A stretch of DNA of 32,117 nucleotides, from NCBI GenBank assembly GCA_000435335.1, contig FR891323.1, positions 1 through 32,117 on the forward strand, written 5' to 3'. Below the pieces are notes generated by a model. That model was not told the origin of the DNA. It saw nothing but the letters and a program-made list of their open reading frames with translations, and did not search any database. The stretch comes from Clostridium sp. CAG:964 (GTDB taxonomy: Bacteria; Bacillota; Clostridia; Oscillospirales; Acutalibacteraceae). This document shows, piece after piece, positions 6,581 through 13,497 of this stretch; the first letter of the stretch is position 1; each line of letters starts with the position of its first letter. The position numbers and the translations under genes are program-made.

Positions 6581-8038
6581 TTACAAATTATTCTTTGCCA
6601 GCTTTACAAGGTCTGCACCTGTTACATTTCCGTCTTTGTTGCAGTCCGCCGCCAAAAGCTGCGGCTCTGTTAATGTTGTGCTTTCCATAAAATATTTGCT
6701 TAGAGCAGTGGCGTCGCCGGAGCTTATATTACCCTCGCCTGTCAAATCGCCTAAGACAGACAGCTTATATTCCCCGTATTTACTGCCGTTATACTCAAGC
6801 CGCATAGTACAGTCTGTGCCCACTCTGCCGCTTGTTTTCTTTACATTGCTTTTGCTGTATATTTCAACATCATAGCCGGTTGCTGTTATTCCGTTTTTAA
6901 GCTGTGCTATTGTTGTACCGGCGGGTATATCCCAAATAATAGAACGCTTGGCGTCTAAGCTGTAGCTGTTTACAGCAAAAATGCGGGCTGTATGTCCACT
7001 GCTCGGCTCTGTCGGCACAGCAGGCTTTTCAGGGGGCTTTGTTGAAGCGTCTGAAGCAGTCGGATTTTCCGCAGGCACTGTGGGAATTACAGGAAAGGAA
7101 AGCTCGTTGCTGTTTATTATCTCAAAGGTGCCGTCGTCGTACAGCAGGTAAAGATTATCATTAAGGCTGCACATTTGTGCATTGCCCGTATAGTCGGTGC
7201 TGTACAATATATTTTCAGCTCCGGTTACATCATAGCCGTATATTTTGCCCTCGGAATATCTGCAGTAGTATTCATTCACTACACCGCCGTTTATTTTACC
7301 GCATTGTATGCCGCTTTCTATAAACACATCTGCGGCGGTATCGGCAATACAGCCATCATAATCAAAAACCGTATTATCTGTTACATATATTTCAGAATAC
7401 ATAACATCGGTCTGCATTTGCAGCAGCGGCATACTGTTGTCTGCGGCATTAACGGTATATATTTTGCCTTGTGACAAAATAAACAGTGTGTCCTCTCTTT
7501 GGTTTATGGCAAAATCAGTTACCCTGTCAAGAGTAAAGCTGTAAAGATATTCTCCATAAACGGAATAGCAGTAAAAAGTTGTAGAAATTTCACCGCTTTT
7601 GGCAAAGAAAACACGGTCATTGCTTACGCAAAATTTGTAGCTGTCGTTAATTTGAATATTATTAAAGGGATAATAATACACCGAGTCGTTACTGAAAAAA
7701 TAACAGCTTAGGCAGGCTTGATCACCGCTTACGCACATTGCATAAACACAGCCTTGACCTGCATAAATATTTTTAATTTCTCCCTCTGTGTCAAAACGGC
7801 GTGTGTCGCAGCCCTCGTCTGTAATACGGCTTACAGCCGCACTGCTGTGGCTGTAGCTGACAACATACGCACCGCTTTCGTTTACTGTAAGCCTTGCACT
7901 GCCTCCTATATTGTTTATAACCTGTTTATTCACAGCGTAAACGCTTAAACCAACAGAAAACACCAAGGCAACTGCAAACACGCCGACACAAAGCATAAGC
8001 CCTTTGCACTTTGCCAAACAACCTGCAATTTTCTTCAT
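6581..8038 (-). CDS. secreted or membrane-anchored protein with C-terminal type I dockerin
   Basis: A 485-residue protein. Residues 1-36 hold a basic start and a hydrophobic segment (signal peptide or anchor). Residues ~40-325 are a run of short beta-strand-like repeats with many aromatic residues and cysteines, resembling a beta-propeller. Residues ~330-350 are a Pro/Thr/Ser linker, ~350-428 a small domain often found before dockerins, and 429-485 a type I dockerin with calcium loops GDLTGEGNISSGD and ADCNKDGNVTGAD. The first loop has T and E at usual N and D positions. Dockerins dock onto cohesins of cellulosome-like scaffolds; no cohesin is identified in the window with confidence. AGGGGA precedes the ATG. 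No catalytic domain recognised, so a binding or sensing role is possible. Confidence 0.82.
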   Translation of the reverse strand: MKKIAGCLAKCKGLMLCVGVFAVALVFSVGLSVYAVNKQVINNIGGSARLTVNESGAYVVSYSHSSAAVSRITDEGCDTRRFDTEGEIKNIYAGQGCVYAMCVSGDQACLSCYFFSNDSVYYYPFNNIQINDSYKFCVSNDRVFFAKSGEISTTFYCYSVYGEYLYSFTLDRVTDFAINQREDTLFILSQGKIYTVNAADNSMPLLQMQTDVMYSEIYVTDNTVFDYDGCIADTAADVFIESGIQCGKINGGVVNEYYCRYSEGKIYGYDVTGAENILYSTDYTGNAQMCSLNDNLYLLYDDGTFEIINSNELSFPVIPTVPAENPTASDASTKPPEKPAVPTEPSSGHTARIFAVNSYSLDAKRSIIWDIPAGTTIAQLKNGITATGYDVEIYSKSNVKKTSGRVGTDCTMRLEYNGSKYGEYKLSVLGDLTGEGNISSGDATALSKYFMESTTLTEPQLLAADCNKDGNVTGADLVKLAKNNL

Positions 8039-8359
8039 AAAAACCGTTCCCCTAAACCAAGCTGACAGCTGAAATCGGTAAAAGAAAAAACCGCCTTTAT
8101 TTAAGCCGGAATTTTTTAAAATTAAAAATTCCGACGGCAGCTATTTTACCTGTCTGAAAGCATATAAATAAGAAGCTTATTCTGTAATTATTTGTCATAT
8201 ATTACCTATAAATGAATTTTAGCATTAAATTTCGACCTTTTTCGCTATAGGGGATTTGCTTTCACTAACTTTTGCCGCAGAAATAAAAACAGCTTATTTG
8301 TGCATTGTTTACAAAATAAAATCACTATTGAGCCGTTTTAGCTCACTTTAGCCGTGACT

Positions 8360-8466
8360 CTGCTGTACCTTCTGCTAAAAGCCCGCTGTATTGTCAGCCG
8401 CATTTTATTAAGGACGCAGTTTTGTCGGGTGCGGCAGTGCTTTACAGGTACAGCAGGAGCCTTTTT
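8360..8466. other. structured inverted-repeat element, possible small RNA or repeat element
   Basis: An 11-bp perfect outer stem (CTGCTGTACCT 8360-8370 with AGGTACAGCAG 8446-8456) encloses a 6-bp inner stem (GCCGCA 8397-8402 with TGCGGC 8430-8435). On the plus strand GAGCC and TTTTT (8462-8466) follow at once, like an RNA 3' end. The element is more GC-rich than its flanks. On the minus strand it would fall in the leader of the dockerin gene. Function unknown. Confidence 0.45.
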
Positions 8467-8552
8467 ATGACCTGAAATTCTATTATAGAGCCAAAATATT
8501 AAATGTTCACAAAAATTGCGTATAGCAAAAGTATATGTTGGCTTTATTACAG

Positions 8553-8581
8553 TTGACAACAATAATATTTTATATTATTAT
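8553..8581 (+). promoter_or_regulatory. consensus sigma-A promoter of murA
   Basis: TTGACA (8553-8558), 17-base spacer, TATTAT (8576-8581). Transcription should begin near 8588, giving a murA leader of about 144 bases. Confidence 0.75.
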
Positions 8582-8601
8582 ATATGTTAGTGTTTTTATG
8601 T

Positions 8602-8636
8602 AAAAAGGGTGCGTAGCGAAAGGGTGCGTGCTTTTT
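8602..8636 (+). promoter_or_regulatory. terminator-like hairpin with an 11-base direct repeat in the murA leader
   Basis: AAAGGGTGCGT occurs twice (8604-8614 and 8619-8629) with 4 bases between. In RNA, AAAAAG (8602-8607) pairs with CUUUUU (8631-8636) and the inner bases pair largely by G-U, ending in a U5 run about 50 bases after the start of transcription. A competing pairing of UUUUU (8593-8597) with AAAAA (8602-8606) is possible. It could be an attenuator or a protein-binding site. Confidence 0.4.
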
Positions 8637-8731
8637 ATTATATATTAAGCTTGATGAGTGTATATGATTTTGTCTGGGGTATTTTACTTAGCAGGAGTAT
8701 TTAAAATATTTGAAATTTAGGGGTGTAGTCC

Positions 8732-9994
8732 TTGGATAAATTTGTAGTATGTGGCGGTAAGCCATTAGCAGGAGAAGTGACAATATGCGGTGCAAAGAAT
8801 GCTGCCGTAGCCATTATTCCTGCAACAATACTTGCCGATGGGCCTTGTCGGCTTAAGAATATTCCGGACATAAGCGATGTTAAAGCTATGTTTGAAATAT
8901 TGCAGCGGATTGGTGCAAGTGTTGAAAAAGTGGACGATAATACCTATATTGTAGATCCAACAACTATAAACAGCTGTGAGGCTGTGTTTGACCTTGCCAG
9001 AAATATGCGAGCTTCGTATTATTTGCTGGGTGCGTTGCTGGGCAAAAGAGGCTATGCCAGGGTAGCTATGCCGGGGGGCTGTTTCTTCGGAGTGCGTCCT
9101 ATAGACCAGCACCTAAAGGGCTTTGCCAGTATGGGTGCCGAACACCGCTTGATTGACAGCGGTGACGCTATTGAGGTTAAGGCAGACAGACTTATAGGCG
9201 GATATGTATATATGGATGTTGTTTCGGTAGGTGCGACCATGAATGTTATGCTGGCGGCTGTTAAGGCTGACGGCACAACAATAATCGAAAACGCCGCAAG
9301 AGAGCCTCATATTGTAGACCTTGCCAATTTTCTGAACACAATGGGTGCCAACATTAAGGGAGCCGGCACAGATGTTATAAAAATACAGGGTGTTGAAAGT
9401 CTGCACGGCACAACATATTCTATAATTCCCGACCAAATTGAGGCCGGTACTTATATGGCTGCTGTTGCCGCTACAAAGGGCAGAGCGGTAATAAAAAATG
9501 TTACGCCAAAGCACCTGGAGTCTATTACAGCTAAGCTGCGTGAAATGGGCGTTATAGTGTGCGAGGGTGACGACAGCGTGTCGGTAGACGCTACAGGCGG
9601 TATAAAACGCTGCAACATAAAAACAATGCCTCATCCGGGATTTCCTACAGATATGCAGCCGCAGGCGGTTGCACTGCTGTCGGTAGCAGAGGGTACAAGC
9701 ATTGTAAACGAGGCAGTTTGGGAAAGTCGTTTCCAGTATGTTGACCAGCTTTTAAAGCTTGGAGCACAAATCTCGGTAAATGGCAGAATTGCAATTATAG
9801 ACGGTGTAAAATCCCTTACGGCTGCCGATGTAGAAGCTACAGACCTTCGTGCCGGAGCGGCAATGATTATTGCGGCACTGTGTGCCGACGGTGAAAGTAC
9901 AATTTCGAGTATTAAGTACATTGAGCGTGGCTACGACAAAGTAGTTGAAAAGTTTAAGGGACTTGGTGCAGATATTGAGAAGGTAAGCGTGTAA
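8732..9994 (+). CDS. murA: UDP-N-acetylglucosamine 1-carboxyvinyltransferase
   Basis: A 420-residue enzyme of normal length that transfers enolpyruvate from PEP to UDP-GlcNAc, the first committed step of peptidoglycan synthesis, in the cytoplasm. K22-N23 of the substrate site (GAKNAA), the catalytic C117 in PGGCFFGVRPID (the fosfomycin target residue) and R122 are present. The start is TTG at 8732, 6 bases after AGGGGTG; no nearby in-frame ATG fits the family N-terminus MDKFVVCGG. It is first in a same-strand series with walJ, rlmH and rqcH, though a hairpin with a T5 run follows it. Its leader carries a possible attenuator. Firmicutes often have two MurA copies; which paralogue this is cannot be settled here. 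Confidence 0.97.
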   Translation: MDKFVVCGGKPLAGEVTICGAKNAAVAIIPATILADGPCRLKNIPDISDVKAMFEILQRIGASVEKVDDNTYIVDPTTINSCEAVFDLARNMRASYYLLGALLGKRGYARVAMPGGCFFGVRPIDQHLKGFASMGAEHRLIDSGDAIEVKADRLIGGYVYMDVVSVGATMNVMLAAVKADGTTIIENAAREPHIVDLANFLNTMGANIKGAGTDVIKIQGVESLHGTTYSIIPDQIEAGTYMAAVAATKGRAVIKNVTPKHLESITAKLREMGVIVCEGDDSVSVDATGGIKRCNIKTMPHPGFPTDMQPQAVALLSVAEGTSIVNEAVWESRFQYVDQLLKLGAQISVNGRIAIIDGVKSLTAADVEATDLRAGAAMIIAALCADGESTISSIKYIERGYDKVVEKFKGLGADIEKVSV

Positions 9995-10012
9995 TATAAT
10001 ACCGAAAGTTTT

Positions 10013-10039
10013 AGGCAGGCCTTTAAAGTCTGCCTTTTT
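10013..10039 (+). terminator. short intrinsic terminator after murA
   Basis: AGGCAG pairs with CTGCCT around an 11-base loop and runs into T5. The short stem suggests partial read-through into walJ, which lies only 28 bases on. Confidence 0.6.
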
Positions 10040-10066
10040 AAAATAAATTTATAAGGAAATGGTAAA

Positions 10067-10858
10067 ATGTCAAGAGTATATCCACTGTTTAGCGGGAGCA
10101 AAGGAAATTGCTACTATGTAACGGCAGGGGGAAAGGGAATTTTAATTGACGCAGGCCGTACTGCCAAGCAGATAGAAAAGGCCTTGAGCGACAACAGTAT
10201 AGATGTAAAAAATATTGAGGGGATATTTGTAACCCACGAGCATATCGACCATATTAAGGGCGTGCGTGTGCTTGCCTCCCGATACGGCATAAATGTATAT
10301 GCTACCCGGGGTACTCTTGAGCAAATGGACGCACAGGGGCATTTAGCACCCGAAAAGTTTAACAGCTACATAATTAACAAGGGTGCAGAGGCTGCCGGCA
10401 TAAGGGTAACTTCCTTTGTTACCTCTCACGACTGTGCCGAAAGCGTAGGCTATGTGGCAGAAATGCCCGACGGCCGCAAATTTGCCGTAGCTACCGACAC
10501 AGGCTGTGTTACACCCGAAATGGAAAGGGCTCTTTTGGGCTGCGATGTGGTTGCCATAGAGTCTAACCATGATGTTAATATGCTGCTTAACGGCGTGTAC
10601 CCGTATATGCTTAAAAGACGAATATTGTCAGACAGCGGTCATTTATCAAACGAAGTATGCTCAGGGCTTTTGCCAAGGCTGGTTAGAAGGGGCAGTACAA
10701 GGCTGCTGCTTGCCCACCTAAGCGAAGAAAACAATATGCCGCATATTGCGTTGGAGTCTGCAAGGTGCACACTTTCGCAATGCGGTATGAAGGAAAATGA
10801 CGACTACACCCTTGAGGCTGCCCACACTGTTACGGACGGCAGCTGTATTATTTTTTAA
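10067..10858 (+). CDS. walJ: MBL-fold metallo-hydrolase of the WalJ/YycJ (VicX) family
   Basis: A 263-residue metallo-beta-lactamase-fold protein. The metal site THEHIDH lies at residues 56-62 (H57, H59, D61, H62), with further ligands in TSHDCAE, ATDTG and LLAHLSEENN. The N-terminus SGSKGNCYYV is typical of YycJ/WalJ. The family is proposed to act as a 5'-3' nuclease in a Firmicutes mismatch-repair pathway and is often encoded near the WalRK cell-wall regulators, which are absent here. rlmH follows 9 bases downstream, an adjacency also seen in the Bacillus walJ-rlmH region. AAGGA precedes the ATG. Confidence 0.92.
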   Translation: MSRVYPLFSGSKGNCYYVTAGGKGILIDAGRTAKQIEKALSDNSIDVKNIEGIFVTHEHIDHIKGVRVLASRYGINVYATRGTLEQMDAQGHLAPEKFNSYIINKGAEAAGIRVTSFVTSHDCAESVGYVAEMPDGRKFAVATDTGCVTPEMERALLGCDVVAIESNHDVNMLLNGVYPYMLKRRILSDSGHLSNEVCSGLLPRLVRRGSTRLLLAHLSEENNMPHIALESARCTLSQCGMKENDDYTLEAAHTVTDGSCIIF

Positions 10859-10867
10859 GGAGCGGCT

Positions 10868-11350
10868 ATGCTGAATGTAAACATTATATGCGTGGGAAAG
10901 CTTAAGGAAAAATACTGGACAATGGCAGTGGCAGAGTACGAAAAAAGACTAAAGGGCTACTGCAGGTTTAAAATAACAGAGGTAAACGAAGAAAGGCTGC
11001 CTGATAATCCAAGTGATGCGGAAATAAGCAGCACGCTTGAAAAAGAAGGACAGCGTATTATTAAAAATATAGGTAAGGGTGCGGCAGTAGCGGCACTGTG
11101 TATAGAGGGCAAAATAATATCCTCCGAGGAGTTGGCGGGCTTTATTGACAAAACCGCACTTGGGGGCGTTAGTGAAATAGATTTTATTATAGGCGGCTCA
11201 TGGGGCTTGTCAAAGCAGGTTAAAGATATGGCAGTGCTAAAGCTGTCTATGTCAAGAATGACCTTTCCGCATCAGCTTGCCAGAGTAATGCTTTGCGAGC
11301 AGATTTACAGAGGATTTCAAATTTCCACAGGCGGAAAGTATCACAAATGA
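10868..11350 (+). CDS. rlmH: 23S rRNA (pseudouridine-1915 N3)-methyltransferase RlmH
   Basis: A 160-residue SPOUT-class methyltransferase of full length. It uses S-adenosylmethionine to methylate pseudouridine 1915 in helix 69 of 23S rRNA on assembled 70S ribosomes. The SAM-binding knot region shows FIIGGSWGLS, LSMSRMTFPHQLARVMLCEQ (as parts of the knot) and the conserved C-terminal GGKYHK. The Shine-Dalgarno AAGGAG overlaps the walJ stop codon, implying tight translational coupling. rqcH begins 22 bases after its stop. Confidence 0.96.
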   Translation: MLNVNIICVGKLKEKYWTMAVAEYEKRLKGYCRFKITEVNEERLPDNPSDAEISSTLEKEGQRIIKNIGKGAAVAALCIEGKIISSEELAGFIDKTALGGVSEIDFIIGGSWGLSKQVKDMAVLKLSMSRMTFPHQLARVMLCEQIYRGFQISTGGKYHK

Positions 11351-11371
11351 GTTTGAAGAGAGGTGTAGTGT

Positions 11372-13114
11372 ATGGCACTGGACGGCGGATATTTAAGACA
11401 TATATGTAAAGAGATTAACGACAATGCGGTTAATTGCAGGGTTGAAAAGGTTTATCAGCCAAATAAGGACGAAATTATTCTCAGTCTGCGTGGGTTAAAC
11501 GGTGCAAGCAAGCTTTTGCTGTCGGCAAGGGCAAACAGCCCCAGAATAAACTTCACAAGCTATGCTCCCGAAAATCCAAAGGTACCGCCAATGCTTTGTA
11601 TGCTTTTCAGAAAAAGACTGTGCGGTGCAAGGCTGATTAACGCAAGGCAAGAGGCTATGGAAAGAATAATCTTTCTTGAGTTTGACGCAGCAAATGACTT
11701 AGGCGACCATATTCAGCTTACCCTTGCAGTTGAAATAATGGGTAAATACAGCAATGTAATTTTTATAGACGAAAACGGCTTTATTATCGACGCATTAAAA
11801 CGGGTAGATGTTTCAATGTCGTCACAGCGTTTGGTACTGCCGGGGTTAAAGTACAATATGCCTCCGGCACAGGATAAAATAAATATTTTGGAGTGCAGTC
11901 CACAGGATATTTTGGACAGGCTGCAGGCAATAACGGTTGACACAAAGCTAAGTAAGGCACTGCTCAATACCATACAGGGCTTTTCACCGGTAATTTGCCG
12001 AGAGCTGGAGTATCTTACAGGCAAGGGGGCAGACCTTACAACAGGCTCTCTTACACAGGAGCATAAAAAACGCCTTTTATTTTTCCTTGAAAGAACAGCC
12101 GCACAGCTTCAGCAGTGCAGCGGCACGCCGTGTATGGTTGTGGTAAACCGCAAGCCTATGGACTTCGGTTTTATGGATATTACACAGTATGGCGACACAG
12201 CACAGGTAAAAAGAGAGGAAAGCTTCAGTGCTTTATTAGACAGCTTTTTTAACGAACGGGATACCGCAGAGCGTATGAAGGCGAAGTCGCAGGATTTACA
12301 CAGACTTCTTACAAACACCTTGGAAAGACTGTCAAGAAAAATTAATTCTCAAACAGCGGAGCTTTCAACATCGGTTGACCGTGAAGAGCTTAGAATAAAG
12401 GGCGACCTTTTGCAGGCGAATTTATACAGAATAGAAAAGGGTGCAAGCAGGGTTACGGTTGAAAATTATTATGACAACAACAGCCCTATAACAATTGCAC
12501 TGAATCCGGCAATTTCAGCTACCCAAAATTCACAGCAGTATTACAAAAAATACCGCAAGGCAAAAACAGCCGAGCAGGTTTTAAGGGTGCAGATAGAAAA
12601 GGCAAAGGAAGACCTGGAGTATATAGAAACCGTGCTGGAGGAGCTTGGCAGAGCCACAACAGAAGCGGAGCTTGCAGAAATTCGTGCGGAGCTTGTTGAG
12701 CAGGGCTATGCAAAGGCACCAAGAGGCAAGCAGAAAAAAACGGCCTCATTGCCTCCGCTTAAATTTATATCGTCAAATGGCTTTACAATACTTGTAGGCA
12801 GAAACAACAAGCAAAACGACAAGCTTACACTAAAAACAGCATCTAAAAACGACATTTGGCTTCACACAAAAAATATACACGGCACCCATGCCATTATACT
12901 TACAGAGGGCAAGGAGGTTGACCAAGCTACCCTTACAGAGGCGGCACAGCTGGCGGCATACCACAGCAGGGCCAGAAACAGCTCGCAGGTTCCCGTTGAT
13001 TATACACAGGTTAGAAATGTCAGCAAGCCGTCAGGAGCAAAGCCGGGTATGGTTATTTATGTAAAAAATAAAACTCTTTATGTTACACCTCAGTTGGCAG
13101 GCACAAGGGCGTAA
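11372..13114 (+). CDS. rqcH: NFACT-family ribosome quality-control factor RqcH (Rqc2 homologue)
   Basis: A 580-residue protein with NFACT-N (start MALDGGYLRH), a helix-hairpin-helix region, a long coiled coil (about 290-450) and the C-terminal NFACT-R/DUF814 domain (467-580, KNDIWLHTKNIHGTHAII). RqcH binds stalled 50S subunits with peptidyl-tRNA and recruits tRNA-Ala to add C-terminal alanine tails for proteolysis. Older annotations call the family fibronectin-binding protein FbpA. The DR pair known to matter in B. subtilis (D97, R98) reads E97-R98 here in AMERII, a conservative change. GAGAGGTG precedes the ATG. It ends the murA-to-rqcH series without an evident terminator. Confidence 0.93.
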   Translation: MALDGGYLRHICKEINDNAVNCRVEKVYQPNKDEIILSLRGLNGASKLLLSARANSPRINFTSYAPENPKVPPMLCMLFRKRLCGARLINARQEAMERIIFLEFDAANDLGDHIQLTLAVEIMGKYSNVIFIDENGFIIDALKRVDVSMSSQRLVLPGLKYNMPPAQDKINILECSPQDILDRLQAITVDTKLSKALLNTIQGFSPVICRELEYLTGKGADLTTGSLTQEHKKRLLFFLERTAAQLQQCSGTPCMVVVNRKPMDFGFMDITQYGDTAQVKREESFSALLDSFFNERDTAERMKAKSQDLHRLLTNTLERLSRKINSQTAELSTSVDREELRIKGDLLQANLYRIEKGASRVTVENYYDNNSPITIALNPAISATQNSQQYYKKYRKAKTAEQVLRVQIEKAKEDLEYIETVLEELGRATTEAELAEIRAELVEQGYAKAPRGKQKKTASLPPLKFISSNGFTILVGRNNKQNDKLTLKTASKNDIWLHTKNIHGTHAIILTEGKEVDQATLTEAAQLAAYHSRARNSSQVPVDYTQVRNVSKPSGAKPGMVIYVKNKTLYVTPQLAGTRA

Positions 13115-13144
13115 AAGTACTTTATAAACATTTTGTTAAGCATA

Positions 13145-13173
13145 TTGCATAGAAACAATGTTTGGGGTATAAT
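13145..13173 (+). promoter_or_regulatory. sigma-A promoter of the DUF1858 gene
   Basis: TTGCAT (13145-13150), 17-base spacer, TATAAT (13168-13173); transcription expected near 13180, about 42 bases before the ATG. Confidence 0.7.
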
Positions 13174-13221
13174 AAGTAAAAGTAGCAGGAATGCTGCTTG
13201 CATGGAATGGAGGAAATTTTA

Positions 13222-13425
13222 ATGAAAATTACAAAAGATACATTAATTGGCGATATTTTGGACTTTGACAATTCAACAGCACCTATTTTTATGGAAATGG
13301 GTATGCACTGCTTGGGCTGCCCGGCTTCAAGAGGCGAAAGCTTAGCAGAGGCTTGCATGGTGCACGGTGTTGACGCTGACGAAATGGTAGAGAAAATTAA
13401 CAACCATATTGCAGACAACAAGTAA
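13222..13425 (+). CDS. DUF1858 / hybrid-cluster-protein-associated redox disulfide domain protein
   Basis: A 67-residue single-domain protein matching the DUF1858 (TIGR03980) pattern: KDTLIGDIL at the start, then FMEMGMHCLGCPAS with the redox CxxC at C30 and C33, and a helical tail. Some relatives are linked to hybrid cluster protein; none lies nearby here. A redox or thiol-sensing role is inferred from CxxC only. The start is ATG 13222, preceded by GGAGG; an in-frame TTG at 13198 lies upstream of that ribosome site and is rejected. It has its own promoter and terminator. Confidence 0.85.
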   Translation: MKITKDTLIGDILDFDNSTAPIFMEMGMHCLGCPASRGESLAEACMVHGVDADEMVEKINNHIADNK

Positions 13426-13446
13426 CTGAAATTGATTTGTACATTT

Positions 13447-13482
13447 ATGGTGGCCGGTTGAATTTACCAGCCGCCATATTTT
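13447..13482 (+). terminator. intrinsic terminator after the DUF1858 gene
   Basis: ATGGTGGCCGGT pairs with ACCAGCCGCCAT, with one mismatch and one G-T pair, around a 7-base loop; ATTTTATATA follows. Confidence 0.75.
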
Positions 13483-13497
13483 ATATAAGGACTATTA

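Larger units (their letters stand above)
8039..8731. other. 693-base gene-free stretch between divergent dockerin gene and murA
   Basis: Contains, in order, an A/T-rich hairpin (CGGAATTTTT/AAAAATTCCG, 8107-8133), an unstructured AT-rich segment, the inverted-repeat element at 8360-8466, a weak minus-strand promoter (TCACAA 8507-8512 and ATTATA 8482-8487 on the plus strand, i.e. TTGTGA-19-TATAAT) and the murA promoter and leader. Open frames here have no ribosome sites and no recognisable product, so the stretch is taken as regulatory or RNA-coding. Confidence 0.7.

Noticed and set aside
6402..6875. 157-residue plus-strand frame
   Set aside because: It lies opposite the dockerin gene and the 50-residue gene, has no ribosome site and no recognisable family.
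8338..8562. 74-residue minus-strand frame in the murA-dockerin gap
   Set aside because: Arg/Cys-rich composition typical of read-through of structured noncoding DNA; no ribosome site; it overlaps the inverted-repeat element.
8654..8704. 16-codon frame in the murA leader as a leader peptide
   Set aside because: No Shine-Dalgarno and no run of regulatory codons.
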